A DNA stretch of 64,000 bases from Micromonospora ferruginea (lineage in GTDB: Bacteria > Actinomycetota > Actinomycetes > Mycobacteriales > Micromonosporaceae), in assembly GCF_013694245.2 (NCBI RefSeq), contig NZ_CP059322.2, positions 1,546,001-1,610,000 on the forward strand, in the 5' to 3' direction. The translations under genes were made by a program, and so were the position numbers. Of the stretch, positions 16,378 to 23,653 are shown piece by piece; position 1 is the stretch's first letter; every line of letters starts with the position of its first letter. The notes under the pieces were generated by a model that saw only the letters and a program-made list of their open reading frames with translations, had not been told where the DNA came from and did no database searches.

Positions 16378-17436
16378 GTGTTCGTCGCCTGGAGAGACCT
16401 CAGGTTCGCCAAGGGGCGCTTCGCCCTGATGGGAACCGTCATCGTGCTGATCACCCTGCTGGTCGGCCTGCTGTCCGGCCTGGCCGCCGGGCTCGGCCGG
16501 CAGAACACCTCCGCGATCACCGGCCTGCCCGCCGACCGGATCGCCTTCGGCGGCCCGCAGCCGTCGTACGCCGACTCGACCGTCACCGGACGGCAGTGGC
16601 AGCGGTGGGCCGACACACCGGGCGTCACCGCCGCCGAGCCGCTCGGCATCGGCACCACCCGGGTCACCGCCGCCGGCCGCAGCGCCGCCGTCACCGTGTT
16701 CGGCGTCCGGGCCGGCTCCCGCCTCGCCCCCGGCGACCTCGACGACGGCACGGTGGTGCTGTCCACCCCGGCCGCCGGCGACCTGGGCCTGCGCGCCGGC
16801 GACCGCCTCACCGTGGCCGGCCGGGAGTTGACCGTGGCGGCGGTGCGCGGCGACGCCTCGTTCAGCCACACCCCGGTGGTGTGGACCAGCCTCGACTCGT
16901 GGCGGCGGACCGCCGACGCCGGCGCGGACACCGCCACCGTGATCGCGCTGCGCACCCGCGCCGGGGTGGACGTGGCCGCCGCCGACCGGGCCGCCGGCAC
17001 CAGGACCGTCCGCACCGGCGACTCGCTGGACGCGATCGGCTCCTACCGCTCGGAGAACGGCTCGCTCCAGCTCATGCGCGGCTTCCTGTTCGTCATCTCC
17101 GCGCTCGTCGTCGGCGCCTTCTTCACGGTGTGGACGATCCAGCGCAGCGGCGACGTGGCGGTCCTGAAGGCCCTCGGCGCCTCCACCGCCACCCTGCTCA
17201 CCGACGCGCTCGGGCAGGCCGGCGTCCTGCTGGTGGGCGGGACCGCGCTCGGCACCGGCCTGGCCGCCGGACTCGGCGCGCTCGTGTCCGGCTCCGACGT
17301 GCCGTTCGTGCTGACGCCCGCCACCGTCGCCGTACCGGCCGCGGTGACGATCCTGCTCGGCATGCTCGGCGCCGCCCTGTCCGTGCGCCGCATCACCGCC
17401 GTCGACCCGCTGACCGCCCTGGGGAGCGCCCGATGA
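16378..17436 (+). CDS. FtsX-like ABC transporter permease
   Basis: This 352-residue permease has the MacB/FtsX layout: one N-terminal helix (LMGTVIVLITLLVGLLSGL), a large extracytoplasmic domain (residues 45-230) and three C-terminal helices (LFVISALVVGAFFTVWTI, VLLVGGTALGTGLAAGL, VAVPAAVTILLGMLGAAL). The GTG at 16378 is favoured because AAAGGA lies 11 bases before it and VFVAWRDLRFAKGRF is the usual beginning. It overlaps the ATPase gene by ATGA. Such exporters move peptides or lipoproteins, or shed antibiotics. Confidence 0.85.
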   Translation: MFVAWRDLRFAKGRFALMGTVIVLITLLVGLLSGLAAGLGRQNTSAITGLPADRIAFGGPQPSYADSTVTGRQWQRWADTPGVTAAEPLGIGTTRVTAAGRSAAVTVFGVRAGSRLAPGDLDDGTVVLSTPAAGDLGLRAGDRLTVAGRELTVAAVRGDASFSHTPVVWTSLDSWRRTADAGADTATVIALRTRAGVDVAAADRAAGTRTVRTGDSLDAIGSYRSENGSLQLMRGFLFVISALVVGAFFTVWTIQRSGDVAVLKALGASTATLLTDALGQAGVLLVGGTALGTGLAAGLGALVSGSDVPFVLTPATVAVPAAVTILLGMLGAALSVRRITAVDPLTALGSAR

Positions 17437-18107
17437 GCCTCGACCTGACCGACGTCACGCTCACCTACCCGGACGGCGACACCCGGCTGACCGCGCTCGA
17501 CCGCGTGTCGCTCTCGGTCGCCAGGGGCCACCTGACCGCCGTCGTCGGGCCGTCCGGCTCGGGCAAGTCCAGCCTGCTCGCGGTCGCCGCCACGCTCGTC
17601 ACCCCGGACGCCGGCACGGTCGACGTCGACGGCGTCGCCACCGCCGGCAAGGGCCGCGGCGCGCTGGCCGCCCTGCGCCGGCGCGCGATCGGCATCGTCT
17701 TCCAGCAACCCCACCTGCTGCCGTCGCTGACCGCCGTCGAGCAGCTCCAGGTGATGGCCACCCTGGACGGCCGGTCGCCGGCCGGGGCCCGGGACCGGGC
17801 GCGGGAGCTGCTCGACGCGGTCGGACTCGCCGCCCAGGCCGGCCGGCGGCCGCACCAGCTCTCCGGCGGCCAGCGCCAACGGGTCACCATCGCCCGCGCG
17901 CTGATGAACGACCCGGGCGTCCTGCTGGTCGACGAGCCGACCAGCGCGCTCGACCACGAGCGGGGCGCCGCCGTCATCGACCTGATCGGCCGGCTCACCC
18001 GCGAGCGGGGCACCGCCACGGTGCTGGTCACCCACGACCGCGACCACCTCGCCGCCGCCGACCGCACAGTGGAGATGCGCGACGGCCGCCTGCACGAGGT
18101 GGCCTGA
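17433..18107 (+). CDS. LolD/MacB-like ABC transporter ATP-binding protein
   Basis: This 224-residue ATPase has Walker [10 protein letters not shown], the Q-loop GIVFQQPHLLPSLTAVEQ, signature LSGGQRQRVTIARAL, Walker [13 protein letters not shown] and switch His in VLVTHDRDHL. Size and motifs fit the LolD branch, which pairs with FtsX-like permeases such as the gene it overlaps. With the kinase and regulator on the other strand it forms a sensing-and-export module. Confidence 0.9.
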   Translation: MSLDLTDVTLTYPDGDTRLTALDRVSLSVARGHLTAVVGPSGSGKSSLLAVAATLVTPDAGTVDVDGVATAGKGRGALAALRRRAIGIVFQQPHLLPSLTAVEQLQVMATLDGRSPAGARDRARELLDAVGLAAQAGRRPHQLSGGQRQRVTIARALMNDPGVLLVDEPTSALDHERGAAVIDLIGRLTRERGTATVLVTHDRDHLAAADRTVEMRDGRLHEVA

Positions 18108-18256
18108 GCGGCACCTCCACCCGTCGGCACCACCTCGACGGCCCGGCGCCCTCCGCTCGAGGGCCGCCGGCGCGGCACGGTAGGGTCGGGGCAGCGTCGC
18201 GTGCCGGTGGCAGACCGTGTCAGGCATGGAGGCGCCGGACCGGAGGGAGCGCGACG

Positions 18257-18295
18257 ATGACCATCGTCGTCCCTTCGCCGTCACCCGATGCGTGA
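18257..18295 (+). CDS. Possible 12-residue leader peptide upstream of the hemerythrin-like gene
   Basis: An ATG at 18257 is preceded by an excellent Shine-Dalgarno (CGGAGGGAG). It opens a 12-codon frame, MTIVVPSPSPDA, whose TGA overlaps the start of the next gene (ATG 18288) in another frame. The downstream gene has no good ribosome site of its own, so its translation may depend on ribosomes finishing this short frame. The peptide has no recognisable family. The alternative is that the downstream gene simply starts weakly. Confidence 0.4.
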   Translation: MTIVVPSPSPDA

Positions 18296-18758
18296 CGGCG
18301 AGCAGACCAGGCTGGTGGCCTGGAGTCGAGAGTTGCGCGGTGTGCACGAGCGACTGCGCGAGGCGCTACGGGTGACCAGGGAGGCGCTGGCCGAGGGTGG
18401 GCCGGCCGGGTCGGCCACCCGCGACCTGTTGTTGTTCTGTCACGGGTTCTGTGCCGCGTTGACCGCGCACCACGAGGGGGAGGACCGGGAGCTCTTCCCG
18501 GTCATCGCCGAGCGGCATCCGGAGCTGCGGGACACCCTGCGCCGCCTGCGGCAGGACCACTCGATGATCGGGCACCTGCTGTCCGGGCTGGCCGCCGCGG
18601 TGGCCCGGGACGCCCCGCCGGCGGAGCTGACCCGGCACCTGGAGGGCGTGGCCGCGATCATGGAGTCGCACTTCCGGTACGAGGAGCGCCAACTGCTCGT
18701 CGTGCTGGAGACGCTGGCGCTGGACGCGGATCCGACCGCGGTGCTCGGTCCCCTGTGA
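18288..18758 (+). CDS. Hemerythrin HHE cation-binding domain protein
   Basis: This 156-residue four-helix protein carries the spaced His and Glu residues of the HHE family: HERLREAL, CHGFCAALTAHHEGEDRELF, LRQDHSMIGHLL and MESHFRYEERQLL. These would bind a di-iron centre used to sense or carry oxygen or nitric oxide. No signal peptide is seen. Start choice between ATG 18288 and GTG 18315 is uncertain, and a short leader frame overlaps the former. The gene stands alone and ends at a palindromic element shared with the convergent gene. Confidence 0.82.
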   Translation: MRDGEQTRLVAWSRELRGVHERLREALRVTREALAEGGPAGSATRDLLLFCHGFCAALTAHHEGEDRELFPVIAERHPELRDTLRRLRQDHSMIGHLLSGLAAAVARDAPPAELTRHLEGVAAIMESHFRYEERQLLVVLETLALDADPTAVLGPL

Positions 18759-18780
18759 GCGCCGGCCGTGACCCGGCGTT

Positions 18781-18834
18781 GTTAGGCGGGGCCCCTTCCT
18801 ATCGCCCAGGCGTTAAGCAGGGGCCCCGCCTTAC
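18781..18834. repeat. 54-base palindromic element, copy 1 (bidirectional terminator)
   Basis: Arms AGGCGGGGCCCC (18784-18795) and GGGGCCCCGCCT (18820-18831) form a perfect 12-base stem around a loop containing GCGTTAAGC. A second 54-base element of the same design lies at 59670-59723. Both begin GTTAGG, both carry GCGTTAAGC in the same place, and both end GCCTTAC. Both sit between convergent genes. This looks like a dispersed family of mobile or amplified hairpins serving as terminators. Confidence 0.8.
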
Positions 18835-18836
18835 GC

Positions 18837-19670
18837 TCAGTTCAGCCCGCAGGCGGCCAGCGCGTCCAGGTTCGGCCGCTGCGCGCCGACCCGGTTGAAG
18901 GCGATCTCGATCCGGTCCAGCGCGGCGCCTCGCTTGCTCTTCAGCGGCCCGAGGATCGCGTTGTCGATGAAGGCCGGTCCGCCCTCGGGCCGGACCGCGA
19001 GCCGGGCCAGGCGGGCGTTCGCCTCGGCGATCTGCTTGTCCAGGTTGGCCAGTTCGGCCTGCACCTGACCGGCGGCCGCCGCCGGGACGGCGGGGAGTTG
19101 CACGCCGGGGCAGTTCACGGTCCGGGCCTGCCCGACCGCCGCCCCGCCGTTCTGCGCCCCGCCGTTTTGTGCGCCGCCGTTCTGCGCGCCGCCGGTGGCC
19201 CCGCCCTGGGCGGCGCCGCCGTTGACGGCGCTCGGTACGCCGGCCGCGTTGAGCCCGCAGCCGGCCAGCGCGTCCAGGTTCGGCCGTTGCGCGCCGATCC
19301 GGTTGAAGGCGATCTCGATCCGGTCCAGCGCGGCGGTGCGCTTGGCCTTCAGTGGTCCGAGGATGGCGTTGTTGACGAAGTTCGCCCCGCCCTCGGGCTT
19401 CACGGCCTGCCGGGCCAGCCGCTCGTTCTGCCGGGCGATCTCCCGGTCCAGGTTGGCCAGTTCCCGCTCCACCTCGGCGTTCGCGGCCGCCGGCACCGCG
19501 GGCAGCTTGTCGCGTACGGTCGGGCAGTTCACGGTCTGCGCGGCCGAGGCGGCCCCGCCGCCGTTGGTGTCGGCGGACGCCAGTTGCAGCCCGCCGGCGA
19601 GCAGCAGCGCCGCGAGGGCGCCCACCCCGCCGAGTTTCAGGACCGCGTTGTTGCGCGTACCCCTGGCCAT
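18837..19670 (-). CDS. Secreted protein with two tandem copies of an unknown domain
   Basis: This 277-residue protein has an N-terminal signal sequence (hydrophobic residues 12-32, cleavage near ASADT). Two homologous blocks follow, about residues 45-140 and 185-277. Each starts TVNCP, includes ELANLD and ERLARQAVKPEGG or ARLARLAVRPEGG, then NAILGPLK, ALDRIEIAFNR and QRPNLDAL-CGLN. A Gly/Asn/Gln linker with the unit GGAQN in tandem joins them. Each block has two Cys, which could form a disulphide. I do not recognise the family. A promoter would lie in the 361-base gap shared with the pectate lyase gene. Confidence 0.75.
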   Translation of the reverse strand: MARGTRNNAVLKLGGVGALAALLLAGGLQLASADTNGGGAASAAQTVNCPTVRDKLPAVPAAANAEVERELANLDREIARQNERLARQAVKPEGGANFVNNAILGPLKAKRTAALDRIEIAFNRIGAQRPNLDALAGCGLNAAGVPSAVNGGAAQGGATGGAQNGGAQNGGAQNGGAAVGQARTVNCPGVQLPAVPAAAAGQVQAELANLDKQIAEANARLARLAVRPEGGPAFIDNAILGPLKSKRGAALDRIEIAFNRVGAQRPNLDALAACGLN

Positions 19671-19890
19671 GCACCTCTCCTTTGGTCGACCTGGAGGGCC
19701 GGTGCGGCATCGGTGCCGCGCCGCCGCTCCGCGGTGCGAAGTGAGACGCGGGGATCGCCTCTCGTGCCCGCGCCGGCATCGCGGCTCCGGACGATCTCCC
19801 TGTCAGGCATGGATACGGGTGCGGGCGTCGGATCGTTCAGCCTCCGGTGATCCGATTGACCGGATCGAGGTACGTCAGTAGCCTGCGAGT

Positions 19891-19902
19891 GAAAGCGCTT
19901 TC
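19891..19902. promoter_or_regulatory. GAAAGCGCTTTC palindrome, candidate LacI-family operator
   Basis: A perfect 12-base palindrome lies 130 bases before the pectate lyase ATG. It matches the general LacI-family operator form with a central CG, as seen ahead of polysaccharide-degradation genes in actinomycetes. No LacI gene is in the window. The rest of the 361-base gap (19671-20031) shows no gene; it must also hold the promoter for the secreted protein on the minus strand. Confidence 0.6.
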
Positions 19903-20031
19903 TTCGCGGGAGACGCGACGGGTCCGTCGAGCACGGACGTCCGGGGCAGGAAGGCCCGCCGACGGCACCGACCGGGCATCGGTGCCGGTGCCGGCGTGGC
20001 GCCGAACCACACCACCCGCAGGAGAACCCCC

Positions 20032-21651
20032 ATGATCAACCGACGGCGCCGTACGGCGTTGTGGACGTCCGCCGCCGCGGCGGGGACGCTCGTCGCCTCC
20101 GGCCTCGCCATCGGCGCGACCGCCGCCCAGGCGGCCGCCGGCTGCCGGATCGACTACGCGGTCACCGCGCAGTGGTCCGGCGGCTTCACCGCCAACGTCA
20201 ACCTCACCAACCTCGGTGACCCGCTCAACGGCTGGGCCGTCACCTGGTCCTTCGCCGCCGGGCAGACCGTCAGCCAGGCCTGGGGCGCCGACATCACCCA
20301 GTCCGGCGCGTCGGTCCGGGCCGCCAACGTCAGCTACAACGGCAGTCTCGGCACCAACGCCACCACCTCGTTCGGCTTCAACGGCGGCTGGAACGGCGCC
20401 AGCAACCCGAAGCCGACGTCGTTCGCGGTCAACGGCGTCGCCTGCACCGGCGGCGCGATCCCCACCGACCCGGGGGCGACCAGCACCCCACCGCCGGGCC
20501 CGACGACCCCGGCCCCCACCACGCCGGCCCCCACCGCCGCGCCGCCGACGACCCCGCCGCCGACCGGCGGAGCGGTGTACGCCGCGCCGAACGGAACCGC
20601 GGGCGCGGCCGGCACCCAGGCGAACCCCACCACGGTCGCCGCGGCGATCACCCGGGTCGGCGCGGGCGGAACCGTCTACCTGCGTGGCGGCACCTACAAC
20701 CTGGCCCAGACGGTCACCGTCGCCGCCGGCAACGACGGCACCTCGAGCGCCCGCAAGAACCTGTACGCGTACCCGGGCGAGACGCCGATCCTCAACTTCT
20801 CCGCGATGGGCGAGGACCCGGCCAACCGCGGGCTCGCGCTGAACGCGTCCTGGTGGCACGTGCGGGGGATCGTGGTCGAGCGCGCCGGGGACAACGGCAT
20901 CTTCGTCGGCGGCAGCAACAACGTCATCGAGCGGACGGTGACCCGGTTCAACCGCGACTCCGGCCTGCAACTGTCCCGGATCTCGTCCAGCACCCCGCGG
21001 GACCAGTGGCCCGCCAACAACCTCATGGTCAGCGTCGAGTCGCACGACAACGCCGACTCCGACGGCGAGGACGCCGACGGGTTCGCCGCCAAGCTCACCG
21101 TCGGCGGCGGCAACGTCTTCCGGTACGCCGTGTCGCACCACAACATCGACGACGGCTGGGACCTCTACACGAAGACCGACACCGGCGCGATCGGCGCGGT
21201 GACCATCGAGGACTCCCTGTCGTACAACAACGGCACGCTGAGCAACGGCACCCAGAACACCAACGGCGACCGCAACGGCTTCAAGCTCGGCGGCGAGGAC
21301 ATCGCGGTCAACCACACCGTCCGGCGCACCATCGCCTACCGCAACGGCAAGCACGGCTTCACCTACAACCGGAACCCCGGCACGATGACGATCTCCAACA
21401 ACCTGAGCATCGACAACACCGAGCGCAACTTCTCGTTCGACGCCGGCACCTCGGTCTTCCGCGGCAACACGTCCTGCCGCAGCGGCAGCGGCTCGAACGA
21501 CAAGACGGTCGGCAACGTCGACGCCTCGAACCAGTTCTGGTCCGGCGCCAACGGCTCCCGCTGCGCCACCTACGCGGGTGCCCTGGGCTGGTCCTTCGCC
21601 GCCGACGGCCGCCTGACCGTCACCCTGGCCGGCCGCGTGGTCTCCCTGTAA
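20032..21651 (+). CDS. Secreted pectate lyase, PL9-type, with CBM2 cellulose-binding module
   Basis: This 539-residue exoenzyme has, in order: a signal peptide (RRRR then TAAAAGTLVASGLAI, cleavage near AQA), a family 2 carbohydrate-binding module (about 37-140; DYAVTAQWSGGFTANVNLTN and GWAVTWSF), a Pro/Thr linker and a right-handed beta-helix (about 185-539). The helix domain has DDGWD at residues 373-377, matching the PL9 calcium site, and Lys418 in GFKLGG as the likely catalytic base. It would split pectate at the cell wall while docked on cellulose. GGAGAA precedes the ATG, and a LacI-type operator lies upstream. Confidence 0.85.
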   Translation: MINRRRRTALWTSAAAAGTLVASGLAIGATAAQAAAGCRIDYAVTAQWSGGFTANVNLTNLGDPLNGWAVTWSFAAGQTVSQAWGADITQSGASVRAANVSYNGSLGTNATTSFGFNGGWNGASNPKPTSFAVNGVACTGGAIPTDPGATSTPPPGPTTPAPTTPAPTAAPPTTPPPTGGAVYAAPNGTAGAAGTQANPTTVAAAITRVGAGGTVYLRGGTYNLAQTVTVAAGNDGTSSARKNLYAYPGETPILNFSAMGEDPANRGLALNASWWHVRGIVVERAGDNGIFVGGSNNVIERTVTRFNRDSGLQLSRISSSTPRDQWPANNLMVSVESHDNADSDGEDADGFAAKLTVGGGNVFRYAVSHHNIDDGWDLYTKTDTGAIGAVTIEDSLSYNNGTLSNGTQNTNGDRNGFKLGGEDIAVNHTVRRTIAYRNGKHGFTYNRNPGTMTISNNLSIDNTERNFSFDAGTSVFRGNTSCRSGSGSNDKTVGNVDASNQFWSGANGSRCATYAGALGWSFAADGRLTVTLAGRVVSL

Positions 21652-21664
21652 CCCCCGCCCACCC

Positions 21665-21740
21665 CGCCGATCTTGCAGTTGCTGCCCCGACAAACTCGAC
21701 CAAGACGTACGAGTCGAGGGCCGCAACCGCAAGATCGGCG
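21665..21740. terminator. Long-armed hairpin after the pectate lyase gene
   Basis: CGCCGATCTTGC (21665-21676) pairs perfectly with GCAAGATCGGCG (21729-21740). The pairing continues imperfectly inward (AGTTGC with GCAACC), around a loop that itself contains ACTCG and CGAGT. It follows the pectate lyase stop by 13 bases. A second hairpin with GATCTTG in its left arm lies at 48620-48667, so these may also be dispersed elements. Confidence 0.6.
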
Positions 21741-21789
21741 CCGGTGGTCGGCGGGCGCGCGAGAGGTGACGTTGAAAAGCAGCGGCGGG

Positions 21790-21827
21790 TTGACAGGGTG
21801 ATTGGGGGTTAGGTTAGCCTAACCTTT
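21790..21827 (+). promoter_or_regulatory. Promoter and iron box of the siderophore-uptake operon
   Basis: TTAGGTTAGCCTAACCT at 21809-21825 is a near-consensus IdeR/DmdR iron box. A TTGACA at 21790-21795 can serve as the -35, which places the -10 inside the box, so bound repressor would block polymerase. The box ends two bases before the GTG start at 21828, which leaves no room for a ribosome site. The message is therefore probably leaderless. The iron-replete state should switch the operon off. Confidence 0.82.
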
Positions 21828-22643
21828 GTGACGAGCGGAACGGTGCGGGCCGACGGCCTGCGGGGCAGTGTGCTGCGGCTGGGCTACCACGGGACCACGG
21901 TGGTGCACGACGCCGACATCGCGCTGCGACCGGCGGCGGTGACCGCCCTGGTCGGCCCGAACGGCAGCGGCAAGTCGACGCTGCTGCGCGGGCTGGCCCG
22001 CCTGCACCCGCTGGAGCACGGCGAGATCGTGCTCGCCGACGGCACCCCGGCCCGGACGCTGTCCGCCCGCGACTTCGCCCGCCGGGTCACCCTGCTGGCG
22101 CAGAGCCGCCCCACCCCGAGCGGGGTCACCGTCCGAGACGTGGTCGGCTACGGCCGGCACCCGTACCGGCAGCGGTGGCGGGCCGGCGACCCGGACGGGC
22201 CGGCGGCGATCGACCGGGCCATGGCGGTGACCGGCGTCGACGCCATGGCGGCCCGGCCGGTCGACGAGCTGTCCGGCGGCGAGCTGCAACGGGTCTGGCT
22301 GGCCACCTGCCTGGCCCAGGACACCGCGGTGCTGCTGCTGGACGAGCCCACCACGTTCCTCGACCTGCGCTACCAGGTGGAGATCCTCGACCTGGTCCGG
22401 GAACTCGCCGACACCGCCGGCGTCGCCGTCGGCGTGGTGCTGCACGACCTCAACCAGGCCGCCGCCGTCGCCGACGAGGTCGTGCTCCTGCACGGCGGGC
22501 GGGTGCGCGGCACCGGCACGCCGCGCGAGGTGCTCACCGAGGCGGCGCTCACCGAGGCGTACGGCATCCGGGTCGAGGTGACCGTCGACCCGGTCACCGG
22601 CCTGCTCTCCACCCGCCCCGTGGGCAAACACCACAAGTCCTGA
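21828..22643 (+). CDS. Ferric-siderophore ABC transporter ATP-binding protein (FecE/FepC-like)
   Basis: This 271-residue ATPase has Walker A GPNGSGKST, the Q-loop LLAQSRPTPSGVTVRDVVGYGRHPY, signature LSGGELQRVWLATCLAQ, Walker B VLLLDEPTTFLD and HDLNQAA in the switch region. GRHPY and LDLRYQVEIL are hallmarks of iron-siderophore importers. The GTG start sits directly after an iron box, suggesting leaderless translation. It is the first gene of a four-gene uptake and release operon. Confidence 0.92.
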   Translation: MTSGTVRADGLRGSVLRLGYHGTTVVHDADIALRPAAVTALVGPNGSGKSTLLRGLARLHPLEHGEIVLADGTPARTLSARDFARRVTLLAQSRPTPSGVTVRDVVGYGRHPYRQRWRAGDPDGPAAIDRAMAVTGVDAMAARPVDELSGGELQRVWLATCLAQDTAVLLLDEPTTFLDLRYQVEILDLVRELADTAGVAVGVVLHDLNQAAAVADEVVLLHGGRVRGTGTPREVLTEAALTEAYGIRVEVTVDPVTGLLSTRPVGKHHKS

Positions 22644-22660
22644 CTACAGAAGAGAAACCG

Positions 22661-23647
22661 ATGTTGCGTACCCGAATCACCCTGCTGGTCGCCGCCGCGA
22701 CCGCGCTGCTGGTCGCCGGCTGCGGCACCACCGAGGCGCCCGCCGCCGCCCCGTCCACCTCCGGCGCCGCCGTCACCGGCCCGGTCACCGTCACCGACAG
22801 CCGCGGCAAGGCGATCACCCTGAAGAACCCGGCCGCCAAGGTCGTCGGCCTGGAGTGGGGCGAGGTCGAGATGCTCGTCGGCCTCGGCGTGATGCCGGTC
22901 GGCGTGGCCGACCCCAAGGGGTACGCCACCTGGGTCACCGCCGCGCCGCTCGACCCGGGCGTCAAGGACGTGGGCACCCGGGGCGAGCCGAGCGTCGACG
23001 CCGTCGTGGCGCTCCAGCCGGACCTGGTGGTGATGGAGGCCGAGCGCGGCGCGGCCATCGTCGCCCAGTTGGAGAAGTACGTGCCGGTGCTGGTCACCAA
23101 GGGCAGCGACGCGAGCGACAACCTCGGCCGGATGCGGTCCGACCTCACCATGATCGCCACCGCGACCGGGCGCACCGCGCAGGCGGAGAAGCTGCTCGCC
23201 GACTTCGACGCCGCGCTCGCCGACGGCCGCAAGAAGATCGCCGACGCGGGCGCCGCGGGCCGGCAGTTCGCCTTCGCCGACGGCTGGAAGGAGGGCAGCA
23301 CCGTCTCGATCCGGATGTTCGGCCAGGGCGCGCTCGTCTCCCAGCTCGGCATCTCGCTCGGCCTGAAGAACGCCTGGACCGGCAAGACCGACGCGATGTG
23401 GGGCCTGGGCCAGACCGACGTCGAGGGGATGACCGTCCTCAAGGGTCAGGACCTGCACTTCTTCTACAACGCCTCGGACGGGCAGGACGTCTTCGCCGAC
23501 GGTCTCGCCGGCAACGCGATCTGGCGGTCGCTGCCGTTCGTGCAGCAGAACAAGCTGCACAAGATGCCAAACGGCATCTGGACGTTCGGCGGCACCCTCT
23601 CCGCGAAGCAGTACGTCGACCAGCTCGTCGCCGTCTACACCGCCTGA
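22661..23647 (+). CDS. Ferric-siderophore-binding lipoprotein (FecB/FhuD family)
   Basis: This 328-residue protein has a signal peptide with a lipobox (LLVAGCGTT, Cys at about residue 19), followed by the periplasmic-binding-protein type III fold. VTVTDSRGKAITLKNPAAKVVGLEWGEVEML, VDAVVALQPDLVVME and MIATATGRTAQAEKLL are family features. It would capture a ferric hydroxamate or related chelate at the membrane and deliver it to the fused permease encoded 6 bases downstream. Confidence 0.88.
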   Translation: MLRTRITLLVAAATALLVAGCGTTEAPAAAPSTSGAAVTGPVTVTDSRGKAITLKNPAAKVVGLEWGEVEMLVGLGVMPVGVADPKGYATWVTAAPLDPGVKDVGTRGEPSVDAVVALQPDLVVMEAERGAAIVAQLEKYVPVLVTKGSDASDNLGRMRSDLTMIATATGRTAQAEKLLADFDAALADGRKKIADAGAAGRQFAFADGWKEGSTVSIRMFGQGALVSQLGISLGLKNAWTGKTDAMWGLGQTDVEGMTVLKGQDLHFFYNASDGQDVFADGLAGNAIWRSLPFVQQNKLHKMPNGIWTFGGTLSAKQYVDQLVAVYTA

Positions 23648-23653
23648 CCTCCG

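Noticed and set aside
14371..16869. An 832-codon minus-strand frame that would extend the response regulator
   Set aside because: Only the last 211 residues are a response regulator. The upstream part is out of frame with the kinase encoded there, and the ATG at 15006 overlaps the kinase stop.
18219..19813. Shared 13-mer TGTCAGGCATGGA near 18220 and 19801 as a possible repeat or operator
   Set aside because: Flanks are unrelated, the two copies have different positions relative to genes, and a single exact 13-mer proves little.
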